Shown here in pieces: positions 5,306-13,846 of a stretch of 17,722 nt of DNA. The translations under genes were made by a program, and so were the position numbers. How positions within the stretch are numbered: the stretch's first letter is position 1; the number at the start of each line of letters is the position of its first letter. The DNA comes from Saprospiraceae bacterium. GTDB lineage: Bacteria; Bacteroidota; Bacteroidia; Chitinophagales; Saprospiraceae. The notes beneath the pieces are model-generated. The model was not told the origin of the DNA and did no database searches. It saw only the letters and a program-made list of their open reading frames with translations. The DNA is taken from positions 1 to 17,722 of the forward strand of contig JADZFP010000112.1 of the NCBI GenBank assembly GCA_020849825.1. Direction: 5' to 3'.

Positions 5306-8284
5306 CCAGCCGGCGCCATCTTCCACTTGCACGAGATACCAGCCGGCTGCGGGGAGCGTAAATTCCGCTTTTACAGCGCCATTGGAATGTAACAAGGGTA
5401 CGACCTGCCCAATTATGCGCCCGGCAGGATCGCAAAGGATTACGCGGTAATCTGCCGATACGGCGGAGCCACTTATATCCAGCCGCACCGGTTCGTTCGG
5501 CGCAACGGGATTGGGCGACAGCCTCAGTTCCAGCCGGCCGCCCGGCGAATGCGTTCCCACCGACAAAGGCACTTCAAATTCGAACACAGCGGTACAACCA
5601 GCCGGATCGGTCAAGGTCAACTGATACAATCCGGCCGTGAGGCCTGCGAGCTGAGTCGTCGTCGCGCCGTTGCTCCATTCATATTGAAACACGCCGCTTT
5701 GCAGCTCGGGCACGATCGCGCCCGTCCCGGCGCCATTGTCGGGCGTGACCTGGGCGCCTGCCAGCTCGGGCAGCGGGGCGACGGACAAAATCAGCGTCCG
5801 GATACTGTCGCACCCGTTAGCCGCCACAAACACATCCATATAAGTACCGGCTGCCGAGTAGCCTTCGAACGATTCACCCGCGCAAACTTCTTTAAAAATA
5901 GTGCTTTGCGTTGCAGACAAAACCGACAGGTGCAACACGAATACGCTGTCGCAACTACGGGCAAAATGCACCGTATCGGCGTAATCTCCGGCTTCCGTAT
6001 ACCCCTGATAACTGTCCCCGGCGCAGATCGACTGGTAAATGTGCTGCACCGGAACATACCTCGACACATGGGTGTAATCGGTGCCGCTGCAACCCGAAGC
6101 CGTATTGGTGACGATCAGCTGATACGTGCCCGGCCGGTCGAATTCAGGGGTCATGGTATTGCCTCCGCTCACGATATGGCCGTCCTGTGTGACCCAGTTG
6201 ATTTCCAGACTGCCGCCCGGGCTCGCCGCGCCCAGCAAATGGCCGGTGGCAAAACAGGGCAATGAAGAACTGCTGCCGGCGCTGCACACCGGATTGAGAT
6301 TGGCTACGCTCGGAATGTAGTGTATGGCACTGCTTTCACAACCCGCGGGCGAAATGGCCCGTACCGTCCAATGACCGGGTTGATTGACGGTCACCTGCGT
6401 GCCCTGCTGAATACTGCTGTAATTGGTCCAGCGCACCGTGGAGCCCGGCGCAACCCCTTCGGCGCACAATTGAATACCGTTGGCGGGGCAAACCGTACAG
6501 TTTTCGATGCTGATATCGGGTGCATTTACAGAGTTGATGTAAAAATCCGCTGCACAGGACTGGCTGCCATCTGTGGCGATGAAATGGTAATTGCCCGCCA
6601 CGCTCACGGTCGGCATATCGCCAAAACCGGAGTAAAACCCGGAATTGCCCAAAGGATCGACCCACTGCACAAAATCCGCATCGGTGTAAATGCTCAGAGG
6701 CACCGGCTGCGGACTGGCGCAGTCGATCGACCCAAATGCAAAAACATCCAGGTCTATATCGCTGATTTTCAATTCCATGGAAGCCGATTGGCGGCACAGA
6801 CCTTCCGTTACGGTATACGTCACGATATGCGGCGCCGGTTCGGTAAACCACAAAGCCGAAACCGTGGACGTAAACAGGAAATCTTCCGCACTCCAGATCC
6901 CCCCGGGCGGATAGGCATAGAGGTCGACCGTTCCGGAAGGGCAAAGTTCCGGAACGGAAGGCAGGGCGATGTTGTTGGGACAATTGGCGTGATAAACCTT
7001 GAAATCCTTTTTCAGGGTCCGATTACAGCCCGCGCTGTTGTAGGCAATCAGGGTAACGGAATGATCGCCGGGGCTGGAAAAGCTCGTCGCCAGCGTATCG
7101 GCATTGCTCACCCATGCGCCGTCGACAAACCAGGCCAGCGAATCGGCATTGCTGACCGCGGCGGGAATGAGCAGCGGGATATTCACTCTGGCATCCGTCG
7201 GTGCGGCAAAATTCAGCGTCATCAGGGGCAGGCATGCCTCCTGGGCGCCCTGCGATTGCAGCAGGCTTTTGCGGGGTCCGTACAAAGCGGACAACATGCG
7301 TTGTACCTGTCCGGGTGTAAAACGGTACTGACAAGCCGCATTTGAGTAATCCATGTAATTCTCTTCCGGATCGGGCTGGTCGCTGAGAAAGGGGTTGAAA
7401 TAAATGTCGTCGTCGGCATCGGTCGCGCAGGAATTGGCAAAAACGCAGGAATTACCCACGCTTTCGTCCACATCCGGGGGTGTGTCGCACACCTGATCGC
7501 CCTGCAAATGACAGTTGTCGTTTGGGCAGCCGTCTTCGAAGGTGTGCAGGAGGTTGAAATAGTGGCCCAGTTCGTGCGCGGAGATTTTGGCCGCGTCGCA
7601 AGGGTTGGAAGGGTTATACCAGGCGCCCGCTTCGATGATGGCTCCGTCGAAGGGATTGCCATGCGAGCCGGCCAGCGTTGCGACACCCTGCGGACCGTGG
7701 CATTGGCCGTTTTGTATAAAATAACAGAACTCTTTGACCAGCCAGACATTGACGTAATCGGTCGTCGGGAATTTGCCGTCGGTAATGGTGGTCAGCATCA
7801 CATCGGGCCATCCACCCACGTAAACGGTCGCAGCCGTGCTCGCGTGGCGGGTAATACCGGTTGTCGGATTGCCCTTGGCGTCTCTTTTTGCCAGTGCAAA
7901 CTGAATACCTACTGGTGTTCCATCCGGGTTGTTGTTGCATGAAATACCGGCAAAAGCCTGATTCAGCAGGTCGAGGCCGGCCTGTACGTCGGCATCGCTC
8001 AAGTTCTCGGCAGTTCCCACCGGTGTGCCTGGCGTATGCACCACATGGACGACGATCGGCACCACCACTGCGGATGCGGGCCGCCCGGAAGTATGGGAGC
8101 TTTGTTCCAGGTATTCGAGATAAAATCGGTCGGCTTCGGCCTGCGCCGACAACCAGGACGGGTTTTCCGCTATCAGTTGCTGCCGCAACTGGTCGGCGCC
8201 GCAAGGCGCGTGGGATTGCCCCCATGCGGGGAAAGAAAAAACGAGCAGGATGAATAAGGAACAGGCTTGTAAAGTGTTTTTCAT
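5267..8284 (-). CDS. Secreted M43 (pappalysin-type) zinc metalloprotease with T9SS sorting domain
   Basis: A 1005-residue exported protease. Order of parts: signal peptide (residues 1-22, ending AWG-Q); propeptide/N-domain; metalloprotease domain at about 70-345 with HELGHYFNLLH (zinc His237, His241, His247; catalytic Glu238), GDQVCDTPP (262-270) and the Met-turn ENYMDYS (308-314); PKD/Ig-like modules at about 355-740; two Cys-bearing repeats starting CAGDS (754) and CAGES (801), 47 residues apart, each ending CDSxxxLxLSV; an SprB-like module at about 845-905 (YEWSNGATT, GLYQLTLTDPAGC); and a C-terminal type IX secretion sorting domain from about 918 (LRLSPNP). It should cross the outer membrane by the type IX system and be released or anchored at the surface. 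The catalytic set is complete, so it is probably active; its substrate is unknown. It is the last gene of the minus-strand run, 81 bp after the permease gene. Confidence 0.9.
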   Translation of the reverse strand: MKNTLQACSLFILLVFSFPAWGQSHAPCGADQLRQQLIAENPSWLSAQAEADRFYLEYLEQSSHTSGRPASAVVVPIVVHVVHTPGTPVGTAENLSDADVQAGLDLLNQAFAGISCNNNPDGTPVGIQFALAKRDAKGNPTTGITRHASTAATVYVGGWPDVMLTTITDGKFPTTDYVNVWLVKEFCYFIQNGQCHGPQGVATLAGSHGNPFDGAIIEAGAWYNPSNPCDAAKISAHELGHYFNLLHTFEDGCPNDNCHLQGDQVCDTPPDVDESVGNSCVFANSCATDADDDIYFNPFLSDQPDPEENYMDYSNAACQYRFTPGQVQRMLSALYGPRKSLLQSQGAQEACLPLMTLNFAAPTDARVNIPLLIPAAVSNADSLAWFVDGAWVSNADTLATSFSSPGDHSVTLIAYNSAGCNRTLKKDFKVYHANCPNNIALPSVPELCPSGTVDLYAYPPGGIWSAEDFLFTSTVSALWFTEPAPHIVTYTVTEGLCRQSASMELKISDIDLDVFAFGSIDCASPQPVPLSIYTDADFVQWVDPLGNSGFYSGFGDMPTVSVAGNYHFIATDGSQSCAADFYINSVNAPDISIENCTVCPANGIQLCAEGVAPGSTVRWTNYSSIQQGTQVTVNQPGHWTVRAISPAGCESSAIHYIPSVANLNPVCSAGSSSSLPCFATGHLLGAASPGGSLEINWVTQDGHIVSGGNTMTPEFDRPGTYQLIVTNTASGCSGTDYTHVSRYVPVQHIYQSICAGDSYQGYTEAGDYADTVHFARSCDSVFVLHLSVLSATQSTIFKEVCAGESFEGYSAAGTYMDVFVAANGCDSIRTLILSVAPLPELAGAQVTPDNGAGTGAIVPELQSGVFQYEWSNGATTTQLAGLTAGLYQLTLTDPAGCTAVFEFEVPLSVGTHSPGGRLELRLSPNPVAPNEPVRLDISGSAVSADYRVILCDPAGRIIGQVVPLLHSNGAVKAEFTLPAAGWYLVQVEDGAGWKTACRVVCIAPR

Positions 8285-8365
8285 GTTTTCAGAAATTTAG
8301 GAGGAGATACCACCACTGGCGCGCTCCGCTGCTTTTCCGAAAAAATCGAAAAACAACCTGCGCGC

Positions 8366-9379
8366 TCAGGCGGGCTGATGAAACTCCTTGTGATAAATCC
8401 GCAGCAGTACGATCAGCATGGCGATCATGATCGGGCCGAACACAAAACCGATAAACCCGAACATTTTCAAACCCGCAATGACGCCGAACAGGGTGATGAG
8501 CGGGTGGGTGTGTCCGATTTTTTTCAGCACCCACATGCGGGCAATATTATCGACCGAACCGACCACAATGAATCCGTATAAAAAGATGGCCAGCGCCTGC
8601 CATTCCAGACCTTTTGACAACAAAATGAGCGTGAGCGGCACGTAAGCGAGCGCTACCCCGATGACGGGCATCATGCCGGCAATAAACGTCACGACAAACC
8701 ACAACCAGGGATCTTCCACACCCAGCAGCCAATACATCAGCAAGGCCGCGAAGCCTTGCACGATGCCCATCAGCGGTATACCCAGTGCGTTGGACCAGAC
8801 CATGTCGTTGAGATGGCGGCGCAGGTATTCCACGTTGTCGCGCCGAAGCGGCAGCCAGTTGAAAAAAGAATGCTCCATTTTTTTGCCTTCTGCCAGCATA
8901 AACCACAGCAGAAAAAACATGGCCAATACCAGTCCGATACCGTTTACCGTGGCGCCGATCACCGATTGCATTTCCCGTACCGCCCAGTCGCTGAAATTTT
9001 TGATGTTTTCATCGGTCAGCAAGTGGATATTATACTGGTTTTCAACACTTGTGATCACCGATTCTGCATTCTGGAGCAACTGGTCGGAATTTTGAAAAAG
9101 CCCGATAACCCGGTCGCTCAGCATACTGAACGCCCAGTTGAACGGCAATAACACGGCAATGAGTGAAAGGATAACCAACACCGTGGCGGAGAGCCGGACG
9201 GGCCATTTCCAGCGCTCCGTCAGGCGAAATTGCAGGCCGCGCAACAGAACGTACAGGGTATAAGCCCCCAGAAGTGCGGGCAGAAAAAACCGCAGGTTCC
9301 AGAAGAGCACCCCGAACAGAGCCGAAATGAGCAGAATCAGGAAAAACTGGCGTACGGTGATGTTGGAAACCGGGTTCAT
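8366..9379 (-). CDS. AI-2E family transporter (PF01594-type membrane permease)
   Basis: A 337-residue inner-membrane protein. Hydrophobic segments lie at about residues 11-27, 30-47, 62-80, 146-163, 202-220, 225-250, 262-277 and 296-327, with the large polar loop (about 85-140) after the third helix that is usual in this family. Family hallmarks: GIVQGFAALLMYWLLGV (205-221), FIAGMMPVIGVALAYVP (232-248), SVDNIARMWVLKKIGHTHP (275-293) and the GLKMFGFIGFVFGP segment (303-316). Members were named after an exporter of autoinducer-2 (TqsA), but others are Na+/H+ or Na+(Li+)/H+ antiporters and many have no known substrate, so the name should not be read as evidence of quorum sensing. Spaced 48 bp after the large membrane protein gene and 81 bp before the protease gene. 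Confidence 0.88.
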   Translation of the reverse strand: MNPVSNITVRQFFLILLISALFGVLFWNLRFFLPALLGAYTLYVLLRGLQFRLTERWKWPVRLSATVLVILSLIAVLLPFNWAFSMLSDRVIGLFQNSDQLLQNAESVITSVENQYNIHLLTDENIKNFSDWAVREMQSVIGATVNGIGLVLAMFFLLWFMLAEGKKMEHSFFNWLPLRRDNVEYLRRHLNDMVWSNALGIPLMGIVQGFAALLMYWLLGVEDPWLWFVVTFIAGMMPVIGVALAYVPLTLILLSKGLEWQALAIFLYGFIVVGSVDNIARMWVLKKIGHTHPLITLFGVIAGLKMFGFIGFVFGPIMIAMLIVLLRIYHKEFHQPA

Positions 9380-9427
9380 TGTTGCGGGCGGATGTTTTGG
9401 CCCTGCAAATTAACCCATTTTTCGCCA

Positions 9428-11497
9428 TCAAATGGCCAGCAACTTCGCCCACGCCTCGGGGTTCTGCGTCTGGTCGGTTACGTCTTCCACGATGAGCGTT
9501 CCGGCATTCTGACTGCGGGCCAGTATTTGCAGTTCGGCGTATTTTTCTCTCGACAGTCGGTAGCAACGGCCGTTGTGCCCCGTCAGGATTACGTCCAGTT
9601 TGCGGCCGGCGGTATACAGCAGGCGTTCGGGGTCGGGCAACGTGAAGAACATCCGGTTGTCGGCGTCCAGCACGCTGGCATTGGCCGGGTAAACCGATTG
9701 CCCGTCGGCGGTGCGGTATCGCACCTCCACGTACAAGGGTTCGCCGCCAATGCTCAATCGGTAGATCTGATCGCAATTGTAAGTGCCGAAACGGGAAAGC
9801 CGGAGTGTGTACTGCAAACTGCGGACACTTTTCTGCCGGCCCCCCCGCGTACTTTTGTCAAATTTATCAGAATAAAGCGCAAAAATCTGCTTGTTCCATT
9901 CGATATAAATGCTGTTGGTGACTTCGCTGTTGGTCGTAAAACCGGTGGCGGCGACCTGGCGATAGCGTTCGAGCATCATGGGTTTATTTTGGTTAAAATA
10001 GTCCAGCCAGCCGATAGGGCTCATGCACCATTCTTCCTCTTTCATAAATAGCGGGGCTGTCAGCAGGAAATTGCGCATTTGTGCGGCCAGTTTGAGGTTG
10101 GCTTCCTGGCGCTCGCTGCGTACGCGGCGGTATTCGGCCATGGTTTTATCAAACCGGAATGTGGAAACTCCAGGGCTGGGCACCAAATCGGCGTAAAACT
10201 CCACTTTGTCGTTGTTGCTGTACAGGATGATGCGGCAGGTATTGCCTTCTTCTTCCAGTACGTATACCTGATTCCAATAGCGCTCGGAAGCCAGCTTCAT
10301 GGCTGCTTTCGAGCTGCGCAGGGTATCCACCCGGTGCAGGAAGTAACAGTCTTTGAACGCCTTCAACTCGGTGAACACATTGTCGAGGTCTTCGGGAAAA
10401 AGTTGTTCTTCCTTGTCGCGGTCTTTCACGATCCGGATACGGCCCTGGGCCATGCCGTTGAGCAATTGCTGATCGGTCAGGCGCGGATTGCGTTCAAACC
10501 AGCGCGGCATCACCAATTGTCCGGCGGCCAGTTTTTCCCCCACGATAGCGCCTTCCTGCATAAAATGTACAGGCGCTTCGAACACCTCGGGGAGGCATTC
10601 GGGCCCGTCGAGGCCGTCGCCGTTGTCGCTCTGCACCACCGGTTCCGATACGGGTACCGGCAAAGCGCCGTTTTGGCCGGCGAAAGCTGCGTCAGGTTGA
10701 AATTGCCAACTGGCGGTTTTTTCGTCAAAATAAAACAGGGCCGGATTGGTCAGGCGGTCGGTGGGCACCAGATTGAGTTCAAAACTTTGATTGGGCGCCA
10801 TGAAAACCGGCCGGCCGTTTTGCCGCACCTGTACGTCAACCATGCCGCCGGAATTGAAGAAAAAGTCGCCCCGCTCGTCGCCATAATGCATGGGAATGCC
10901 CGCGGCCAGGAAATCGGCCATGTCGCGGTATTCCCGAAACTGGAGTTCTACCTCGCCCTGCACGGACTGGCCGGCGGCATCCACCAGACTGCCGGCCGGG
11001 ATGCTGAGACGGGTGCCGCTGCGCGGGCTCTCGTATTGCACGCCGTTTTCGGCGAGGAACCGGAGTGTTGCGGCGGGCACGGTATTGGGGCGGAGCGCAG
11101 CGGCGGTTTGCTGCGGAACAGACACGGCCCGAGCCCTGCGCGTATTTTTCGCGGCAGCAACCGGCGCGGGTTCGGCGGCGACAGGGGGGGCAGGAGCAGT
11201 AGCCACCGGTACCTCGGCGGGCGAAGGCGACGGCTGTTGCAGGGGCGCCAGGGGCGTTTGGCCGGCATCGGAGGCCGCGGGTTTTGCATATTGCCAGCAG
11301 ACGACGGCAGCCGCGATGATAAGCGCTGCGGGAACGGCGAATTTGGCCCAATACCGCAGGCGCAGCAGGAAATTGGGCCCTTGCTGGCGTGCTGCGATGT
11401 TCGCCCAGGTTTGTTCGTCGGGCGTCGGATCAAGTCGTTCGAGCTGGTCGCGCAGGAGTTTTTCGAAGTCAGAATTGGGTGTAGAATTATTTTCCAT
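9428..11497 (-). CDS. Large single-pass membrane protein, likely partner (anti-sigma-like) of the ECF sigma factor
   Basis: A 689-residue protein. The short N-terminal part (1-48) is polar and would be cytoplasmic: it contains DFEKLLRDQLERLDPTPDEQTWANI, like the N-termini of small Bacteroidota anti-sigma-type proteins. One transmembrane helix follows (about 51-70: AKFAVPAALIIAAAVVCW), then a Pro/Ala/Val-rich linker (about 80-140) and a large periplasmic part. Residues 145-270 hold a recurring Bacteroidota module (GTRLSIPAGSLVDAAGQ, ELQFREYRDMADFLAAGIPM, FNSGGMVDVQV); the C-terminal 400 residues are unrecognised. The frame is open upstream to 11623, but that extension would run through the sigma-factor gene; the ATG at 11495-11497, 22 bp after the sigma stop codon, is chosen. 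Position directly after an ECF sigma gene plus a single TM helix suggests a membrane sensor that holds or releases the sigma factor. That role is inference. Confidence 0.8.
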   Translation of the reverse strand: MENNSTPNSDFEKLLRDQLERLDPTPDEQTWANIAARQQGPNFLLRLRYWAKFAVPAALIIAAAVVCWQYAKPAASDAGQTPLAPLQQPSPSPAEVPVATAPAPPVAAEPAPVAAAKNTRRARAVSVPQQTAAALRPNTVPAATLRFLAENGVQYESPRSGTRLSIPAGSLVDAAGQSVQGEVELQFREYRDMADFLAAGIPMHYGDERGDFFFNSGGMVDVQVRQNGRPVFMAPNQSFELNLVPTDRLTNPALFYFDEKTASWQFQPDAAFAGQNGALPVPVSEPVVQSDNGDGLDGPECLPEVFEAPVHFMQEGAIVGEKLAAGQLVMPRWFERNPRLTDQQLLNGMAQGRIRIVKDRDKEEQLFPEDLDNVFTELKAFKDCYFLHRVDTLRSSKAAMKLASERYWNQVYVLEEEGNTCRIILYSNNDKVEFYADLVPSPGVSTFRFDKTMAEYRRVRSERQEANLKLAAQMRNFLLTAPLFMKEEEWCMSPIGWLDYFNQNKPMMLERYRQVAATGFTTNSEVTNSIYIEWNKQIFALYSDKFDKSTRGGRQKSVRSLQYTLRLSRFGTYNCDQIYRLSIGGEPLYVEVRYRTADGQSVYPANASVLDADNRMFFTLPDPERLLYTAGRKLDVILTGHNGRCYRLSREKYAELQILARSQNAGTLIVEDVTDQTQNPEAWAKLLAI

Positions 11498-11519
11498 GAC
11501 AGATGAAGTGCAAAAAGGG

Positions 11520-12062
11520 TTAAGTGGTGTGCAAAACTTGTTCGACCCACTGGCGCAGGCGCTGGCAGGCGCGGGTGTACTGCGAGCGGACGCTGCTTTC
11601 GCTGACGCCGAGCGCTTCGGCAATTTCGGGGTACGACCAACCTTCGAGGCAATGGAGGTTGAACACGGTGCGGTAGCCGGCCGGCAGTTGTTGCACCATG
11701 TGCAGGATGGCTTCGCTGTTGAGTTCGGTGTCGGGACTTATCTCGAAAGTATTTGCCGGCAGATCATGGTAATCTTCGGCGAAACGCAGGGGGTTTCTTC
11801 GACGCAGGCACTGCAGGGCGCAACGGACCGATACGCGCCGCATCCATGCCTCGAAGGGGCCGGCGCCGGTGTACTGGTGCAGGTCGCGAAAAATGGTCAG
11901 AAATGCCTCCTGCAGCATATCCTGCGCCTCGGGTCGGTCGCGGGCATAACGCAGACAAACGGCGAAGACCCGGTTGCGGTATTGTTCGAACAGGCGTTTT
12001 TGTGCGCCGCTGTGGCCGTGGCGGCAATCATTCAGTAATTGACGGAGGGGGGCATCGTTCAT
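11520..12062 (-). CDS. ECF-type RNA polymerase sigma factor (sigma-70 family)
   Basis: A 180-residue regulator. Region 2 (about 20-90) has LFEQYRNRVFAVCLRYARDR, then the core-binding DMLQEAFLTIFRDL (48-61) and the promoter-melting part up to CLRRRN (85-90). Region 4 (about 118-172) shows LPAGYRTVFNLHCLEGWSYPEIA and the helix-turn-helix EIAEALGVSESSVRSQYTRACQRL, which reads the -35-type element. There is no region 1 or 3, so it belongs to the extracytoplasmic-function group. The ATG at 12060-12062 gives the usual length. It is 22 bp upstream of a large single-TM membrane protein gene, the standard arrangement of sigma factor plus regulator. Its targets are unknown; the gene pair and the genes after it (permease, protease) are natural candidates. 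Confidence 0.92.
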   Translation of the reverse strand: MNDAPLRQLLNDCRHGHSGAQKRLFEQYRNRVFAVCLRYARDRPEAQDMLQEAFLTIFRDLHQYTGAGPFEAWMRRVSVRCALQCLRRRNPLRFAEDYHDLPANTFEISPDTELNSEAILHMVQQLPAGYRTVFNLHCLEGWSYPEIAEALGVSESSVRSQYTRACQRLRQWVEQVLHTT

Positions 12063-12125
12063 AAGCGCCGTTTTTTGAATTGGTGGCCGAAACGGCTGAT
12101 TTGCTGCACGGGGGCATGAAAATCT

Positions 12126-12977
12126 TTAATAATCCTCAAAAAGGTAGCGGAGACGCTCTTCGCGCAAAACAGCCTCGCGATTGAGCAACCTGATTTTGCG
12201 AGCCGCCGTATCTACCTGAAACAGGGCGGTAAAACGGGTTTTGTACACGGGATGCGGGATCATTTCTCCCGCGGCGTCTTCCATCAGCGTATCAAGGTCG
12301 AAGGTGTAATCCGCCACAATCGTATCGCCGGCGATGCCTAATGTCCCGTTCAGCGACTCGGTCAGCAAAAACGACTGCCACCACTGCGTGCGGATGGAGG
12401 GCGCCTGATAGTCGTTGTCGATGTTGGGTGTAAGCGGGAAAAACACAAAGTTGGCGGCGCCGGAACAATGTCCGGAGCCGGAACCGCAGGTTTCGACGTA
12501 CAAATAAGGCCCCAGCCGGGAAAATTCGGACCATTCGTCGTCGAGGCAGCAGGCGTGATTGCCGTGGAAAAACCATTCGTGACCCTCAAAAACCCAGGCG
12601 CCTTTGTGCGACTGGAATTCGAACAACAGGATGGCATCGGCAAAAAGGATATTCACCGGCAGGTAAAGCACGTAGCGGAACTCGCCGTTGGGCAGGCGGA
12701 AGCCGTAAAATTTGCCCGCCGAATCTTGCCCGGAAGTTGGCGCCGCATCGAGCATACTGAGCAGAACAGGGCGGTATTCGTCCGTAAACACGGCGGAATC
12801 GTAGCGGCAGATCAACCGCTTCAGGTCGGCGGCCTGCGCGCTGCCGACGAAGCCCGAATCGGCGCGGAAGTTTTGTTCGCACCAGCTTTGGTAGGGGCTG
12901 GCGGCGGGGCGGCAGTAAATGGCCAGAATGGTAAGGGCCAGGATGGGGAAGAGGAAGAAGGAGGTGTTGCGCAGCAT
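12126..12977 (-). CDS. Exported protein of unknown function
   Basis: A 283-residue protein with a strongly hydrophobic N-terminus (FFLFPILALTILAIYC, residues 7-22) that can act as a signal peptide or anchor. Cys22 could be lipidated, but the residue before it is Tyr, a poor lipobox, so lipoprotein status is doubtful. The mature part is Trp- and aromatic-rich, with notable Cys positions (HACCLDDEW around 149-157 and CGSGSGHC around 172-179) that may form disulfides in the periplasm. I recognise no family. It lies 40 bp after the SH3-like gene and 63 bp before the sigma-factor gene on the same strand, so co-transcription is possible. A plus-strand frame across it (12468-13028) is an overlap artefact. 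Confidence 0.7.
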   Translation of the reverse strand: MLRNTSFFLFPILALTILAIYCRPAASPYQSWCEQNFRADSGFVGSAQAADLKRLICRYDSAVFTDEYRPVLLSMLDAAPTSGQDSAGKFYGFRLPNGEFRYVLYLPVNILFADAILLFEFQSHKGAWVFEGHEWFFHGNHACCLDDEWSEFSRLGPYLYVETCGSGSGHCSGAANFVFFPLTPNIDNDYQAPSIRTQWWQSFLLTESLNGTLGIAGDTIVADYTFDLDTLMEDAAGEMIPHPVYKTRFTALFQVDTAARKIRLLNREAVLREERLRYLFEDY

Positions 12978-13017
12978 GGAGTGAAGGTAGTGCGCAGCCC
13001 ATCAAGTTTTACAAAGG

Positions 13018-13824
13018 CTAATCTCTGATTTCAATAAACCCAAACCCCTCCTTCAACCTGAACTTCACCCACTCGATCTGCGTCGCCGTTTTTTGCACCC
13101 TGATTTTCAGGAGGCCTGGCTCGCCGCCGGGATCGCCGGGCAAGATGTATTGATAACTGAAACACGAGTTTTGGGGCCTCTCAGCCGCACCCGGCATCGG
13201 CATTTGCATCGCCTCCGTGCCATTCCACAACACGCCCAGCTCGCGGTGCCGGTCAGGACAATTGGCGCCTACAAAGTCAAAAACGATCATGTTGGTATAA
13301 CCCTGAAAATCAAGACTGTCGCGCCGGCGCACGACCAGACTGTCGTCCGGCGCGATGGGTATCTGCCGCAGGAAGGTCACCAGCGGGCCATCCGGTCCCA
13401 CTACCTTGATATCGACTTGTTTGGCGTCGGTATTGTCGTTGCCGGATTCCATTACGCGCAAGAGGAAGCGCGTGCCGTCGGGCGTCTGGGCAAATCCGGA
13501 AGCCAGCCAGGGCCCAAAAACGAAACCCGTCTGGTTCATTTCTTTGCCAAAAGCCACCTCGTACCAAAATTGCGTGATGCCGTCGAACTCGGCGGAGACG
13601 TCCGTCTTTTGTTTTACGATAAACATATGACCCTCCGAAGCCTGCCCGATCAGCCGTGAATTGGCCGTCGGGGCTTTATATATTTTTACCAGGGGTAAAA
13701 TGGCGGCTGTGGTATCCCCGGGAGCAAGTTCGAGACCCGGAAGGCGCTTGTTTTGGCCGTAAACAAGCCCCGAACCGATGAGTACCGGTAAAAGAAGCAG
13801 GTATATCCGGGCAAACGTCGTCAT
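13018..13824 (-). CDS. Exported SH3-like domain protein
   Basis: A 268-residue protein from the ATG at 13822-13824. The frame can also start at a TTG nine bases upstream (13833), which is less likely. Signal peptide at residues 1-24 (RIYLLLLPVLIGSGLVYGQ). After it, roughly residues 45-110 look like a bacterial SH3 fold: VKIYKAPTANSRLIGQASEG, then FIVKQK and an FWYEVAFG.. strand followed by GFVFGPWLA, the pattern of SH3b domains that bind peptidoglycan or peptides in the envelope. The C-terminal half (about 115-268) is beta-rich and unrecognised. It starts 22 bp after the lepA stop codon, so it is probably expressed from the lepA promoter. The SH3 assignment rests on the pattern of short strands and the GxVxGxW-type ending and is moderate. 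Confidence 0.72.
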   Translation of the reverse strand: MTTFARIYLLLLPVLIGSGLVYGQNKRLPGLELAPGDTTAAILPLVKIYKAPTANSRLIGQASEGHMFIVKQKTDVSAEFDGITQFWYEVAFGKEMNQTGFVFGPWLASGFAQTPDGTRFLLRVMESGNDNTDAKQVDIKVVGPDGPLVTFLRQIPIAPDDSLVVRRRDSLDFQGYTNMIVFDFVGANCPDRHRELGVLWNGTEAMQMPMPGAAERPQNSCFSYQYILPGDPGGEPGLLKIRVQKTATQIEWVKFRLKEGFGFIEIRD

Positions 13825-13846
13825 CGGTAGCAAGGAGCCGGATAAT

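Noticed and set aside
3907..5319. A 470-codon minus-strand frame opposite the CoA-transferase gene
   Set aside because: The plus-strand protein has full family motifs; the opposite peptide is low-complexity (Gly/Asp/Val/His-rich), a codon-bias shadow.
6320..7345. A 341-codon plus-strand frame inside the metalloprotease gene
   Set aside because: The peptide is Arg/Gly/His-rich without any fold pattern; the minus-strand protease reads through without interruption.
8292..8299. TAAATTTC on the minus strand as a promoter for the metalloprotease gene
   Set aside because: One base off the -7 consensus, with no TTG at 19-21 bp upstream and only 8 bp from the start codon.
8366..9379. Reading the AI-2E family permease as evidence of quorum sensing
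   Set aside because: The family covers antiporters and proteins of unknown substrate; no LuxS or receptor gene is nearby.
10079..11506. A 475-codon plus-strand frame, and 10890-12038, opposite the membrane protein and sigma-factor genes
   Set aside because: Both lie across well-supported minus-strand genes and show no domain, signal peptide or promoter.
11498..11623. N-terminal extension of the large membrane protein to 11623
   Set aside because: The extra 42 residues are Ala/Ser/Pro-rich and overlap the end of the sigma-factor gene; the ATG at 11497 gives a normal 22-bp gap.
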